From NCBI GenBank assembly GCA_022605955.1, contig JAKCOZ010000333.1, positions 62,001 to 126,000 on the forward strand: a stretch of 64,000 nt of DNA, written 5' to 3'. Positions 9,376 to 22,700 of the stretch are shown piece after piece. The DNA comes from Rallus limicola (Eukaryota; Chordata; Aves; Gruiformes; Rallidae). A model generated the notes under the pieces. That model was not told where the DNA came from and did no database searches. It worked only from the letters and a program-made list of their open reading frames with translations. Position 1 is the first letter of the stretch; each line of letters starts with the position of its first letter. Made by a program: the position numbers and the translations under genes.

Positions 9376-10190
9376 AACCAGGAGTTTCTAGTGGTCAGTT
9401 TTTCCTGCCACCCTGCAGTGACACAGTGGGTGATGGAGGATTATTGTGGGGAGGGGGGGAGCAAGGGGGGGGGGTTGCATTACTCCCAGCACAGCTCATG
9501 CATGAGGCCAGGGAGGGTTTGGGGGTGCCAGGGTGATGAGGGGAGTACTGGGGGGGTAGAAGAAAAGCCCATGGGATTCACTGCAGGCCTTGCTGTAGAC
9601 ATGACAACGGTTGGGGTTCGGCAGATGTGATCCCTGAGGTGCCTCCAGGGTGGTGGTGATGAGCTGAGGCGTTGGGCTCAGGAGGGGACCCCCTGCCCAT
9701 GGCCATTGGTCCCCACTTCAGCTGCTCATCACAAGGTTCCAGGAGCTGAGCTGCAGCTATGGCCCCCCATGGGAGGCAGGGATGGAGGTTGGGGTGCCCA
9801 CCTGAAGGGATGGGGAGGTGGCTGAGGCCTGGCACCCCCTTGCACCGCACTTGGGGCTGGCAGGGCAGCTAGGAGAGAATTGGGGGACCCCCAAGACAGC
9901 TGGAGGGCACAGGGGGCTCCATGGGGAGAGTTGGGGGGGTCTGACACAGGATTGGGGTGCCCCAGGAGTGGAGACGGTGTCCCCAGCAGACCCTGTGCAA
10001 GGACAGGGAGAGGCAGGGGGCTGGAGGGTGGGCTGGGTGCAGCCATCGCTGTGGTTTCAAGGCCGCACAGCCCACCTCATGTGACTGAGCCCTCTGGGGG
10101 CTGTGGGGGTGCCTTCCACCCAGAGTGGGGGGCAGCTGCTCTTTGCACACACATGTGGCACGTCTGGCCAGGGACTCACACCTCTGGCTC
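9376..10190. other. GC-rich intergenic stretch, no gene seen
   Basis: G-rich spacer between the array gene and the pentanucleotide repeat. Open frames here have no splice or homology support. Near-identical to 49,890-50,711. Confidence 0.6.
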
Positions 10191-10483
10191 CCTTCCCTTC
10201 CCTTCCCTTCCCTTCCCTTCCCTTCCCTTCCCTTCCCTTCCCTTCCCTTCCCTTCCCTTCCCTTCCCTTCCCTTCCCTTCCCTTCCCTTCCCTTCCCTTC
10301 CCTTCCCTTCCCTTCCCTTCCCTTCCCTTCCCTTCCCTTCCCTTCCCTTCCCTTCCCTTCCCTTCCCTTCCCTTCCCTTCCCTTCCCTTCCCTTCCCTTC
10401 CCTTCCCTTCCCTTCCCTTCCCTTCCCTTCCCTTCCCTTCCCTTCCCTTCCCTTCCCTTCCCTTCCCTTCCCTTCCCTTCCCT
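10191..10483. repeat. (TTCCC)n microsatellite, about 58 copies
   Basis: Uninterrupted pentanucleotide tract of about 293 bases. It is a perfect homopyrimidine/homopurine tract, able in principle to form H-DNA. The Leu-Pro-Phe-Ser and Glu-Gly-Lys frames it opens on both strands are artefacts. Confidence 0.97.
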
Positions 10484-10714
10484 CTTCTCCCCAACCATCC
10501 CCTTTCCCTTGGCCTTTCCCAGGGGCACCCCAGGGTTGGGAGAACACCCCTAAACCCCCACAAGAGGTGCAGGAGCCCCGAGCTCTGCTGTGATCAGGCC
10601 CCATGGGGGCTGTTTATTGGAAGCGGCAGGAAGGAAGAAGAGGAATCACCAGGGCCCAGCCCAGTCCCACCCACACACCCAGCTCTGGCCTGTCACCCAC
10701 CACTGCCCGTTGGG

Positions 10715-11135
10715 TGAATCCCAGACTCACAGGCTTGGAAAAGCCCTTTAAGCTCCTGGAGTCCAACTGCTCCTGCCCTGTGCAGACCCAGATCTCTCAG
10801 TACCTCAGGTAGCAGTTAATCTCTCACTCCCCTTTTTAGTTGGATAGGGGAGAAAATACTTTTTGAGGGGCTTGGGAGTTGAGGTAAGCCCCTTCCCCAG
10901 CCTGGTTGCCCTTCTCTGGACTCGCTCCAGGACCTCCATGTCCTTCTGATGCTGAGGAGCCCAGAACTGGACCCAGCACTCAAGGTGCAGCCTCCCCAGT
11001 GCCCAGTCCAGGGGCGCAATCACCGTCCCCAGACCTACTGGCCACACTATTGCTGACACAAGCCAGGATGGCAGTGGCCTTGCTGGCCCCCCGGGCACAC
11101 TGCTGGCTCCTGGTCAGTCTGCAGTCACTGTGGAA
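10715..11135 (-). mobile_element. CR1 LINE 3' fragment (antisense)
   Basis: The reverse strand translates to CR1 ORF2 C-terminal landmarks ([20 protein letters not shown], then [13 protein letters not shown]). Degenerate and not coding. Confidence 0.85.
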
Positions 11136-11334
11136 AAGGCTGGGAAATGTTGCTTTTGCAAAAATCACAGGACTGCTCCAGTAAGGAAAAGAAAAGGGAC
11201 AGCTGAGAAGAAGTGGGGTGGAGACCTCATAGGTGTAAGTCTGAAATATGACCTGTACCTGGAAGAAGTTGAAGAAGTACTGAAACCTGAAGCAGAGGCT
11301 GGGAGGTTTGGTTTTCTGGTCTTAGTTTTGTCTG

Positions 11335-13190
11335 TCTGTTTGTCTGTTTGTTTCAATAGGAGCCATTGTTTGTAACTCAAGTTGTAATAATAAGAGCTAC
11401 GTCATGGCTGTAGTTGTTACAGAATCTAGTATATGGAATATAGAGCCTGGAGCTTTTGAACATGGCGATGGTTCTCTGATTATAAATCACACTGAACCAG
11501 ACAATGTGATCTATCAAATGCTACAAGGTTTTGCTCGTATGCTTAAGTTTTCTCATGTGATTACCTGTTTGCCTTTACCACATACCCCTACTCAAGGGAC
11601 CCCTCTACCAGCTCTCCCTGTGGACATGGGTTAAAAAACTAGATTGGCTCTGGAACCAGAATAAGTCAGTAATTTGGGGAGATTTTTGAATGGAAGTGGC
11701 CATTTAATAATAAATTAAATCAAAGCTCATTTGAAGCCTCTGGTTTGTGGTTAATTCCTGCATTACGGCATTTAGTCAGTGCCACCTGCTTGTGTCAAAA
11801 TTGCACAAAGGAGAGGTAATGGTAGCCCAAACTATAAAGATTTAGAATATACTAAGAAATCTTCCTGTCAGATCCCTGGATCTGTGGGCAATTATGATGA
11901 CTTAACTCTTTACGTTCCACATCAGTTAACTTGGATATGCTCAGATGGGACTGTTACAGAGATGTTACTTTGGGAATGAAAGAATCATGAAGATTACCTA
12001 ACAATTGCTCTGCCCAGACTTGCAAATTATGTCTTACACCTGTTAAATGGGACAGAAGGGACGATCGAATCTGATTCAAGGTATGCTCTGAGGGTCGTTC
12101 AAACATTTGGCAAAATATGGGATGAAAGAGGGTTAATTAGCAGGAAAGGAAAGGAGTTGGTACATGGGGAACTGGTGAAACAGGTTTGGAAGAATTTGCT
12201 CCTACCCAGAGAAATTGCAATTTGTCCATGTAAATCTGCATCAGCAAGGGAATTCCTTGGAAGCTTAGAGGGAACAGATTGGCAGATGAGGTAGCCAAAG
12301 AAGCTGCCTTCGGGCCTGCATTGGTTAAAATGTGTAATCTTACTCCTTGTGTATCTGAACCAAAGGAGGCTCCAATTTTCACTGAAGGAGAGAAAAAAGG
12401 ACGGAAGGAATTGGGAGCTTTTGAAACAGAAGAAAGGAAGTGGATTCTCTCAGATGGATGAGAGATGCTAAATAAACAAATCATGAGGACAATAATGGCC
12501 ATTTTACACCAAGGGAGTCATTGGGGGGTACAAGCAATGTGTGGTTTAATCCTAAAGAAGTAGGGATGCATAGGAAAGCATACAAATCAAGTGAGCGAGG
12601 GATGAAGGAGGTTCCCCTGAAGAATATGCCTGCTGCTGAGAAGATGGCACACCCTGTTGCTCTCAGCAAAAGAGTAGACATAGAGGCAGAGACGTAATAC
12701 TGTGGGGAGTGAGGTTAGTGAACCACCTCTGGAATCAGCTCACGGGGCCCCTTAAAATGCGAGCCCAAAGTGGAATTGTCTCAGCGACTACCCCACACCT
12801 CCCACCATCCCTAGGAGGCAAGGAAGATAAAAGACAAAGCACTGGACAAGGGCCCTGGGGAACCCGTATTACAGGTAAGAGCCCTCTGTCCTTCTCAGGT
12901 TTAATGTTACCTGTACAGGTGATGGGACCTAGGTGTAAGGACTGGAAAGGAGAGTCCCCATCAGCCTTACAAGTGGAGCTTAATTTGACGGGAGGACCAG
13001 GCCCTCGTTCAGCAAGTAATGACGGTGGGAGCCCCTACTTTCAATACTACTCTCTGCCAACTGGCCCCCATATCTCCTTGCATATAAAAATATGGATTTA
13101 TTTCTGCCCTAGCTCGAACCCAGGGAGAGGTTATGGCAATGACCCCAATGCTTATTACTGTGCTGACCCTGCATACTAAATAAGATTATT
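11335..13190 (+). mobile_element. Decayed endogenous retrovirus (gammaretrovirus-like), copy 1
   Basis: Broken retroviral sequence. A stretch around 12,060-12,300 has RNase H features (DSRYAL, then ADEVAKEAA). Around 12,430-12,560 resembles the start of integrase (HQGSHWG). The stretch 12,709-13,179 resembles envelope surface-protein sequence (including NPGRGYGNDPNAYYCADP). The part at 11,404-11,980 has several N-glycosylation-type motifs and may also derive from envelope. Stops and frameshifts separate the pieces, most of pol is missing, and I saw no intact LTR pair. It cannot encode a functional virus. It ends less than 100 bases before the CpG island. Confidence 0.75.
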
Positions 13191-13279
13191 GGGCTGGTAA
13201 AGAATAGATTGGAAGCAACAGACTGAATGCTGCTAGGAAAACAATAGGATCACCAGAAAAAGATGGAACTCTACCATTC

Positions 13280-13760
13280 GTCACGGCCGTTTATAACAGG
13301 GGGTGTCCCTTGCCTGCAGCTAAAGCGCTCAGGTGCGAAGGCGAAGCCCGCAGGTTGTCTCTCCCCCGGCCCAGGAAGGGCTCAGCCCCCGTCCCGTCCC
13401 GGGCGGCCGCCTCCCGGGCTGGCACGGTGGCGTCACGGGGGAGGTGGCGACACCGCCCCGTTCCCTCCCTGCCCGGCGCGAAGGCGCTGTGCCATGGCGA
13501 CGCTCCCCCTGGCCACGGCCCGCGGCAGGGCCCTGTGGCGGTACAGCCGCGGCGCGGCAGCGGCGGCCGACGTGGTGGCTTACCGCCGTGCCGCCGAGGG
13601 GGGGCCGCCGCGGCCTTTTAGCCTCCGCACTGCTGTCGCCGCCGTGCCTCGGCTCGGCCGGGCCGCCGGGCCCAGGTAAGGGTGTCCCTGCGCGGCCCGA
13701 GGAGAGGCCTCCGGAGGGAAGCTGGAGTGGGGAGCAGAGCTCTGTAGCCCCAGGGCTGCT
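13280..13760 (+). promoter_or_regulatory. CpG island promoter of the FBXO15-like gene, copy 1
   Basis: Very GC- and CpG-dense, unlike both flanks. It contains the start codon of the FBXO15-like exon 1 in a strong Kozak context (GCCATGG at 13,491-13,497) and that exon's donor. No TATA box. Confidence 0.7.
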
Positions 13761-16700
13761 TGCTCCTCCTTTGTCCTCTTGTCCGCGGGGGGTGGCTTCT
13801 TGTTTCCCTTGTAGTTCCCATTGCAGCTCCTGCTTTCCAGTTGAGCGTTTGCCACAGCTCGGGCTGCTCCCTCGTGGCTGTGGTGGCCTCCCCGCCCTCC
13901 CCCTGGCCCTGTGCAAGGGGATGTCTTCGTAGAAGTCGTGTGCTTTTGTGATGCACAGGCCTTTCTGGGTTTACGAAGAGCTCAGCATAAGGTGCTGCTT
14001 TCTGTCTGGGTGGTGGGGCTTTCCCTGGGGTATGTGCTTCAGCTGGGAGGCCGCAGTGTCCATAAGCAGGAGCCCGTCTACCTGGCCTGCTGGCTGATGT
14101 GATGTCCAGCGTAGTTCTGCTTTTGTAATAAGCGTGAGGATTTCTTTGTGGAAGGCGGGATTAAGCTTCATCCTTACAGGTTCAGCTTCCAGAAATGTAA
14201 AGTGCCAATCTTAGAAGTAATGCTGAGGAAGCAGGATTTTCTGCTAACTCATTTCTACACCCTGGGGTTTCACAGCTGTTTCGTGCCATGCCTCCCGCCC
14301 CCCCCCCTTTTTTTTTGGCTGACAACAGATGTTAACACTGCAATTGATTTTTATTGCCACATATGTTTTACCATTTGGAGAAGGAGACAGCTTTTGTCAT
14401 TACTTAACACTTTCTATGTGTTGCTTGAAATAGATTTGTTCCCTGACCAGCAAAAACCCAACAGTCACGTTGCAAGTACTACAGGGCACGAAAGTGAAAA
14501 TAATACAAACTGACTCCCACAAGCTGAAAGCTGATGGAATGGAAATTGAGGTGCTTGTGTCTCAAAGCCAGAGCATCTCGGTTGCCACTAGAAGCCTCTG
14601 AAGAGGGGGAGTAACAGCTGCCATTGATTTTGCCCTTCGGCAGGCAGGGTTTGTCCATGTGGTCTAGAAGTGTTTTGTTAGGAATAATTTCAAATCTTAC
14701 CACAGGCCATACTTCAAAACCAGCCAGTGCAATGGACTTGCTCTCGTGTCTTCAGCCCTTGAGAATGTTTTCCTTTTCTTTGGAAGATGTAGAAATGAAG
14801 TGTTTTTTTTAAAAATGAAGGTTACAAAATATCCGTCTGTTAAAAGTAGAAGTTTTCAAGGCTGCATAGGCAACATTTCTTTTACTTCAGAAATTCATTC
14901 CTGGGGTGAAGAGGAAGGGGATGCGAGGAGAGGTTTAAAGGAGAGCAACAGAATGAGTACAGGTTATGTACTGGGTAAAGTGTCTTGCAAAATCCAGGAT
15001 CCAGCTCCTGATCTGAATTGCTCCTGTACCTGGTGCCTGTGTGAGCGTGTCACTCTAGGGTATGCCCAAACTGGGTCTCCTTTTGCTTTCAGCATAGACG
15101 CAGGGCAGAATAGCCTGGGACGTGCTAAGCAGAAAGATCCAGAAGGAGCCATTCTGCTGCTGTTGAACAGGCCAGTGTTTTTTCAAAACCAGTGTGTGAA
15201 TACCTTATCTCATAATCTAATTGAACTTCTGGAGAAGAAAACATTTGCTTGCCCTTCAAGGTGTATTTGATACACAATTCCTTTTTTTGTAGTTGTTAAT
15301 TTTGTTAGTCTATTACAGATTGGGGACCAAGCTGAAATGTGCATGTCTCTCTGATAATCAAAGCATTGGTACACATCTTGCCTGTTAACCGAACTCTTAC
15401 CTGCAAAGTTTCTAGTGGCTTAGCAGGGGAAAATTGGAAAGGAGACTAAAGATGTCTTTCAAGCATGGTTGTGTTGCATAGTCTTTTTGAGCCTTGTCAG
15501 TTTTTGAGAGTGTTTCAAGGTCCTGTTTTATTTTCTCTCTTTTAATAGCTTAGGGAATTTGAAGTGCTTGAAACTGTCTCCAGAGTAATATTGCACAACA
15601 GAGGATTCATCAGTGATTTGGCCTTGCTGCAGGGGCCTGTCTGGAGCTTGGTGATGGTGGCCTCAGTGGGGTAACTGTAAGGGTAATCTCTGTTGGATTG
15701 AAACTGGTTTTGTGGTGCAGCACTATTCTCTGAATGCTGTGAGCAATTAATCATAGGAGAGACCCCTAGGAGTTTAAATGTGGCATTTCTGTAAAAACAG
15801 AGAAGCTATGAGGTGTGAGCAATGCCTTGTCACAGAAGACATTCACAGAAGAGCAATGCAGAGACTGTTAATGGCTTTGGAAATGCTGGGTGGGGGTGAG
15901 GTGGAAATAGGGCTTTAAAATGTGTATCAGAATGGGAAGATCCAGTGATAGTCTATAAATGAAATAGCCTGAGAAAGGTAAGTAGCAGTCAGTAGAAATG
16001 TGAAAACTCTGTTGAAAACGTTGCTTAAGTTTTGTCCTTTTCAGAATGACTTTTTTAAACAGCCTCCTTCCCTCTCAATTCCTAAATTACAGAGCCTCTG
16101 GCTTGAGTTGGATAATTGTTCTAAAGGACAAAAATGGAAAGGAGCATGTACTGGAGAAGGCCAAACTGTCCTTTAAGGACACATCTGTTACCATGCTTTG
16201 GACCAGTGCAAGTTGGCCATGCCTAGACATCCTGTCAACCCTAAAACTATTTGGAGTTAGGCCATTGCTTCCTGACCAAAGCAAAGCTCCCAGCAAGAAT
16301 GGGTAAGTTTTAACCTGGGATTTTTGGGGGTGTTTTTTTTTAATGGAACCCTTGATAATGTGTCTGTAAGAGCTATCTGACCTAGGTTTGACTTAACAAG
16401 GTAATTCTTTCTTAGAAATCCTCTCTGTAGCCTTTCTTCCAAAGCCTGTGTCCTTCTCTTCACTGGTGGAGCTTTTCAGCAAGAGATAGATATAATCCAG
16501 CAAGCTATGGCAGGAATTCATAGGTTAATGCAGCTACTGGCATGCTAAAGCCTACCAGATGCAGGTTAATAGGTTCTGCCTTGCAAAGCTGAATCTGACA
16601 TTGCAGCTACAAGTGAGCATGAAAGAAACATGTCAATTAAGGAGACTTTAAAGCGAGACATTTAGACTGGGACAGTTCATAATGTTTATGTGGCAACAAC

Positions 16701-19700
16701 CAGGTAATCGATGTTTCTAACGTGGGTTTCTTTTTCTCTGGTGGGCGTGTATGTGACTTTAGGGAAGCTGGTGTTTGGCTGCATGTAGAATATAAGTACA
16801 GGTGTATAAATACAAATAGTCCACAGCTCAATGTGGGCTAGCTGTTGTTCTGTATCTGAAGTTTGTACAGTGTTTTTCTGGCATTCTGAGAAGTTTAAAT
16901 TCCAATTTTCTATTTGAGGTATATATGTATGTATTTGTTGGTTTCTCTCCAGGAGTTTTCCACATGTCTGTGTGGTTTTAGTATGTGCAGTATCACCTCC
17001 ATGCTTCTTACATAAAACCCTAGCAGTAAAGCTCTGAGCAGAGAGCATTTTCATTCACCCAGAAGAACCCACAAGGTTCCTCAAGAAGCAGCAAAGTATT
17101 TGCCTAAAAAATGAAGAAAGAGAACCCTTTTGTAGCTTGCTTGCTATGGGTAACTATTCAGTGATTCCATCTAGTGACCACATGGTATTAGAAAGAAAGC
17201 AGTTCTGTAACTGTTTTGAAATATTGGGCAAGCATGGAAGTTTTTCCTCATCTGAGTAGTATTCTGGGCCATCTCACAGTGGCTTCTTACCTGCTGGTAT
17301 GCTCTATTTGTTCAGAAGTCAAGTTGTGTATGCTGAATACTTTCAAAACAGTTTTCATCCTGTGCTGTTTGTCAGACTTCACCCTAATTTCATGTTAAGC
17401 TCTGAACTTTCACCTAACCAGGAAGACACAGCCTTGTTGCTCTGTTTTGTATGTTTTTTCCACAGACCTCGTCGACGTTCCTTAATTGCTGACTACAGTC
17501 GTGCTCACCTGAGTGAAAGGAGCGTAGGGCTTGGTGCTGATCAGCTGGTCCAACTCTTTGGCTTGAATCCAGGACTCTTAGTAGGACTTTGGAAGGTAAG
17601 ATAGCAGTTAGTTTCAATAATTTCTTATGGTTTGAAGAAACATATTGGTTTGCCTTGTCATTTGGGATTTGGAATTTTGTGTGAGGTGGGTTTTGAAGAT
17701 ACAGGTAGGGACAGCTGGTTGATGATTGATTGTCTTCTAAAGACTTGTCATAGGAGTGTCCTTTTAAAAAACCCCAGCCACCTCTAATTTAAAAGAACAG
17801 TTATGTATTGTAGTATATTGGTCTGGTGGTTGGACTCTGCTAGCTGCTTTTTGCGGAAGGCGCCGCTGCAGCCCCCTGCCTCCTCCACCAGAACCCTGCC
17901 ATGCAACACCACAATTAGATAATGTACTGCTCATTTGTATTTACTTGGCAGTCTTCACATGCCAAACTTTGATACCCTAAAGGCATTTTAAAGAGAACAG
18001 TTTGTGGAGAGATGTGTTTCTTCCCTGTCCCCAGCACTCAAATAGTCATATCCTGCTCCAACAGCAGGAACGGTGTCAAATGTGCCTGTTTGGGGATATT
18101 CGGTTCTTGGTATTGTGTCTGAGTTTAAGAGTCTCTGTAGGGTGTGTGAAGAGGTGGATGTCTTTGGAGAGCAGTGCAGAACATCTAAAGTAGACATCTG
18201 CTCCAGAGAACTAGAGTGAATACACCGGGACCTCAGTGTCTGCCTAAAGTTGTGTAGTTAGGGGCTAGGAAAACCCTATGTCAGGGGTTCTGCTCTTGGA
18301 CTGAATTCAGAGGTTGGCAGCAATTTCTTCCCCCCTGCCATGGTATTGAGGTAAACCCCTTGCCTGTTGCTTTTCACACCTGGCAATCATAATGAAGTTC
18401 CACACAGTTGTTAAGCATCGGGCCTCTCACCTTAGTCTATGTTTTTCCTGCTTACTCTCCCAAACAGCTGCTCTTCCTCTCTTTGTGGGCAGAGTAGCTG
18501 AAGTCACTTTAGCTGTAGATGGGTGTAAGAATCATAAATGCCACACATCTTGGGTTTTTACATGTAGCTCAGCTGTGTAACGGGAAGTGCTGATGCTGGT
18601 GGTTTTGGCAGTCGAGGACAGGTTCTGTGGGCCTTTGGGCATTTGGGTAGACAAAGACTGAGAGGCTGTGTCATTGATAAATCTCTGTCAAGTGTTAAAG
18701 CAAGCCATTATTAGCATTGGTAGAGTAACTGGCAGAGTAATATGCAGCAGCATTTATCTATGAATTTTAATGCTCAGGAAGACCTTGTGGAGAAGAAGTC
18801 TTTCCAGATGAAAATACATCTACTTGAACTAACTTTTCAGGAGAAAAATGAAATTGCTTTTGTTATGGTGAGTCTTCATCATCACCAACTTGTTGAGAGA
18901 AGTGCTTTGGGTTCTGCTACTGTGTAAGTATTGGTTTCTCCTTTGTGGGCAATAAAGATAACCTTTTGAATAAAGCTTTGAGTTTTACAGTTCAAATTGG
19001 CTGCTGCTAAGAGGTTTATATTTAGGCAGTAATTAACCATTCTAGTTTAATCCAAACAACAGTTATGGTAACTACATGCAAAGCTGTAGAAGTATTTCCA
19101 TACTGAAATGTTGGCATTGTTAGGCTGCTAAGGAGATAATTTAGTCACACAAGTGTATTAGGACTTGCTGTATTGAGAAAGTTAGAAATACACTGCCCAT
19201 GCTTTCTCCTCTTTCAGGAGGAACCGTTTTATTCCTTTTTCCTATCTGAAAGACCTAGGAAAGAGGAAGGCATTTTAGGAAGTAGGAAAATAATCTTGAG
19301 CTGTGTAAGAGGGGAGAAAAAGACCCAGTAAACTGTGAAGATGCCTGCATTTATCTTTCAGTGCCACTGAAAAACTAGCTGGATTTCCTATGAAGTCGTT
19401 GTGTCTATGTCTTTATTGCAGCCTATAATACCTGTTTCTACTCTGTTTAAAAAGATGGATTCTTTTTAGCTTTAGATGATGAATTTTGAGACTTATGCCC
19501 TGCCCACCCCCTTAGTTTTCTGCTAAGATACTGTTGTATCTATTGGTTGTTTTATGTTCCTAATACCATTTCCCTTTCTTCTAAACAGGATCCTCTGTAG
19601 GAGGATTTGTGTTTGATTGTGGTTGATTTGTGTTCCTGCTTTTCACACAGAAAGACTTAATACCATTTCCCTTTCTTCTCAGTTAGCTCTGGGATTTAGG

Positions 19701-22700
19701 CTTTTCTGGTCATTTGTGTGCAGTAGTTTCACTTGTAGGTTAGGCACAGCCAAAATTATTCAGGAAATGCTCTTCTAGAGTCATCTGCTGTAGTTGGCTT
19801 TTAGATTTGCAGTTAAACCGATGCTTGCTCTTTTATAAGTTGACTGCCATAGTTTCTGCCTTTGGCTAGACTGGACAGCTGATGAGAAGTGTTAGACACT
19901 GTGTTAGACAGCTTGAAAGAAGCATGATAAACCAAAGATGTTTGATTTTTCAAAAGCAGCCATAAGGAAGAACGTTATTGTCATCTAATGATATGGTCTT
20001 TTCCACTCTTAATTTCTCCTAAGCTGGCAGTCTCAGTGTCGAGCAATTGACAATATCTCTTTCTAGGAAGGAATTTCCCCTTGCTTAATTGTAGTATTGT
20101 TGTTTTTTTGTTTTTTTGTTTTTTAAGTCAATTTGCCCTTCCACCCACTAAACCTGTACTGGATGATGTTGACGGAGAATATGGGCAGCATTACTCCCCC
20201 CTGCGTCTTGATATGCATGGTGGCAACTGCACCTACCTGTGTGCAACGTTCAGGAACTTCTTCTGCAGGAAAGGTAGAGTTGACACAACAGTAATGTCTG
20301 TTTTGAAATGATCCCTGCTGTTACATTTTGCCTCCTCTATCCAATATCTCTGTTTTCAGGGGAGAAACTGAAAGGGATTTTGCAGAGTAAGCTGTGCAGC
20401 TGGCCATGTGTGATGTCTTTATCTCTGCGTGGTGAGCTGTGTGATGTTGTAAGATTGTGCTAGGTGAAGTCTGCCTGCTTTTACCTTGAGATAGTGTGAG
20501 GCCTGAGACAGAAGTTCTGCAGGTTGTCAGGATGTTTTCATTTGCTTCAGTGCTGAGCCACTGATGAAGTGGCACCAGTTTTGGTGCAGGTTGATGTTCC
20601 TTCCACTTGTATACTATCGAACCGTAGAATCATTTGGGTTGGATGGGACCCCAAGGTGCTTACAGTTCCAACCCCCTGCTCCAGGTAGGGCCCCAACCTC
20701 CAGGCCTGGATCTACACAAGGTTGCCCAAGGCCCCATCCGACCTGGCCTTGAACACCTCCAGGGCTGGGGTATCCACCCCCTCTCTGGGCAGCCTGTTCC
20801 AGCACCTGACCAGTGTCTCTGTAAAGAACTTCCCCCTAATATCTAATCTAAACCTTCCTTCCTTTAGCTTGAATCCATTCCCCCTTGTCCTGCCATTATC
20901 TATCCTTTTAAAAAGTGGATTCCCCTGCTGTTTCTCTGCTCCCTTCAGGGCCTGGAAGGCTGCAATGAGGTCCCCCCGCAGCCTTCTCTTCTCTAGGCTG
21001 AACCAGCCCAGCTCCCTCAGCCTCTCTTTGTAGGGGGGTGCTCCAGCCCTCTAATCATCTCCTCTGGCCCTCCTCTGAATCCTCTCCAACAGTTCTACAT
21101 CTTTGGATGTGGAGAGTGGGTTTGTCCTTATGTATTTTAGAGACACGTTTCTGTAGAAGTCTTCTGAAGGATACTTGAGGTGCACTGCCAAGATATATAG
21201 CTTTTATTTAGGTCCTCTTAGGGTTGCCTCTTCTGCCACCTTTTCACTTGGTAATGAAAAAAATCAGTAATTGTTTTTAACTGTACTCCTCTTTTCTCTT
21301 TTTTTGCCTTTTGTCCTTTGAATTTGAAACATGTATGTTTTCAGATTCCCAAAAAGCTTCAAGCTTGAAAGAGAGGAATACTTAGAAGGATAAAATTTGA
21401 GTGAAATTCTGCCCACATCCCAATAGTAGTCTCTCCCGAGGTGGTGTACAATATAGAAGTCCTCTTTATCCACCACCCACCTCCCACCTCCCCTCCCCAA
21501 CCAGAGGGTTGGTGAATGAGGTAAATGTCATGTTTTGCTTTTTAAAATGAAATTTTTTATGCTCCTAGCAATGCAGCTGTACCAGGGAAAGCAATGTGTG
21601 GCATGCTTTTCTTTGTTGGTATCACATGGTGCTTAGAAGCTACTTCTGTTCAAGATGAAGCTAATGGTTATGCACATTGTAGGAAATGTCCAGAAGCTAT
21701 GGTCGTGGTGCCATCTCACTTTGATAGTTAGAGAGTCTTCACCCAATCCAGATCTATTCTGAATTAGGGATGTGAGGTGCCAATGGCAGTTCCCCCAACC
21801 TGAGACACAGATCAGTTGTCAGCTCTTATCCTGGGGTTTGACTTATTTGTTTCTGTTAGGAAGTTGTAGACACTCATAGATGACCAGGGAAGGCTCATTT
21901 GCTCTTCTGCAGAATAACTGATTCATTTGTTCACGTTTAGTTTTGGTTTTGACTGCTTTTTGTTAGTGTTCAGGAGTGTTGCCCTTCACTGTGCTGCTCT
22001 GTTTTCAGTTCTTGCTGCAAAGTTCTTGGCATTAAAAAAGTTGTGTCATTGAACCAGGTGGATGGAGTATATACAGCTTGAGACTGTTTGGGGTTTTTTG
22101 TTATGAATGCTTGCACCACAGTAACTAGCTGTTTTGCCCCCCTGTTTTGGCTCTTTTGAGGTTTGTCTGCATGATATATGTTCTCTAGATTGGTGTGCCC
22201 TTTATTTTGAAATACTTGTTTCCTATGATCTATACTGATTAAAGGGCTGCTTTGCTGCTGTGCATTCCTTGCATAAACTCTGAGCTGTAAATATTATAAG
22301 GGACAGTGAAATGAATTCTAGATCAGGCTGAAGAAAGCCCTGTCCAAGGTGCTTCCTCCGTGTTTCCCATAGTATGCTTAAGGTAGCTTGCTCTGCCCTT
22401 TCATTTCCTTTTTCCTATTTGATGGGGATGAAGAAGGGGAGATTGCAGAGCGCTTCAGCTTCATGCTACCTTGTAGGCATACTTTTTCTTTCTTCTGGAT
22501 ATGAGGATTGCAGTGGAGCTTCTATAATAATTAAAAAAAGAAGTTGTAACTATTGAAATAACTTAGCCATGAATAATTAGCCTTCAGATTCCTTATCTGT
22601 GTCGCCTCTTTCCCTTCTGGCTTCAAGTCACACCTTAGCTAAGTGACCCAGCTAGCCGTGCAGTGGTTTGTGTTATTAATGTCATGCAGTGGTAGCGATG

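Noticed and set aside
9869..10717. Several long Pro/Leu/Ser or Glu/Gly/Lys frames over the pentanucleotide repeat
   Set aside because: Artefacts of a pure (TTCCC)n tract, open in all frames.
12709..13179. Envelope-like open frame as a captured host gene
   Set aside because: The open stretch is short, lacks a start and signal region in frame and lacks the transmembrane subunit. It sits in otherwise broken retroviral sequence, so I call it a remnant.
13329..13916. 195-aa minus-strand frame over the CpG island
   Set aside because: GC-rich sequence opens many frames. I found no sign of a divergent gene such as TIMM21, the usual neighbour of FBXO15 in mammals.
14746..15270. 174-aa plus-strand open frame in FBXO15-like intron 1
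   Set aside because: Shortened and frameshifted in block 2, with no family resemblance; most likely intronic.
15549..15675. Possible F-box exon of the FBXO15-like gene (reads [12 protein letters not shown])
   Set aside because: It has an acceptor-like TAG, but the sequence shows no F-box pattern and it runs into a stop without a clear donor. The splice from exon 1 to 16,093 is already in frame without it.
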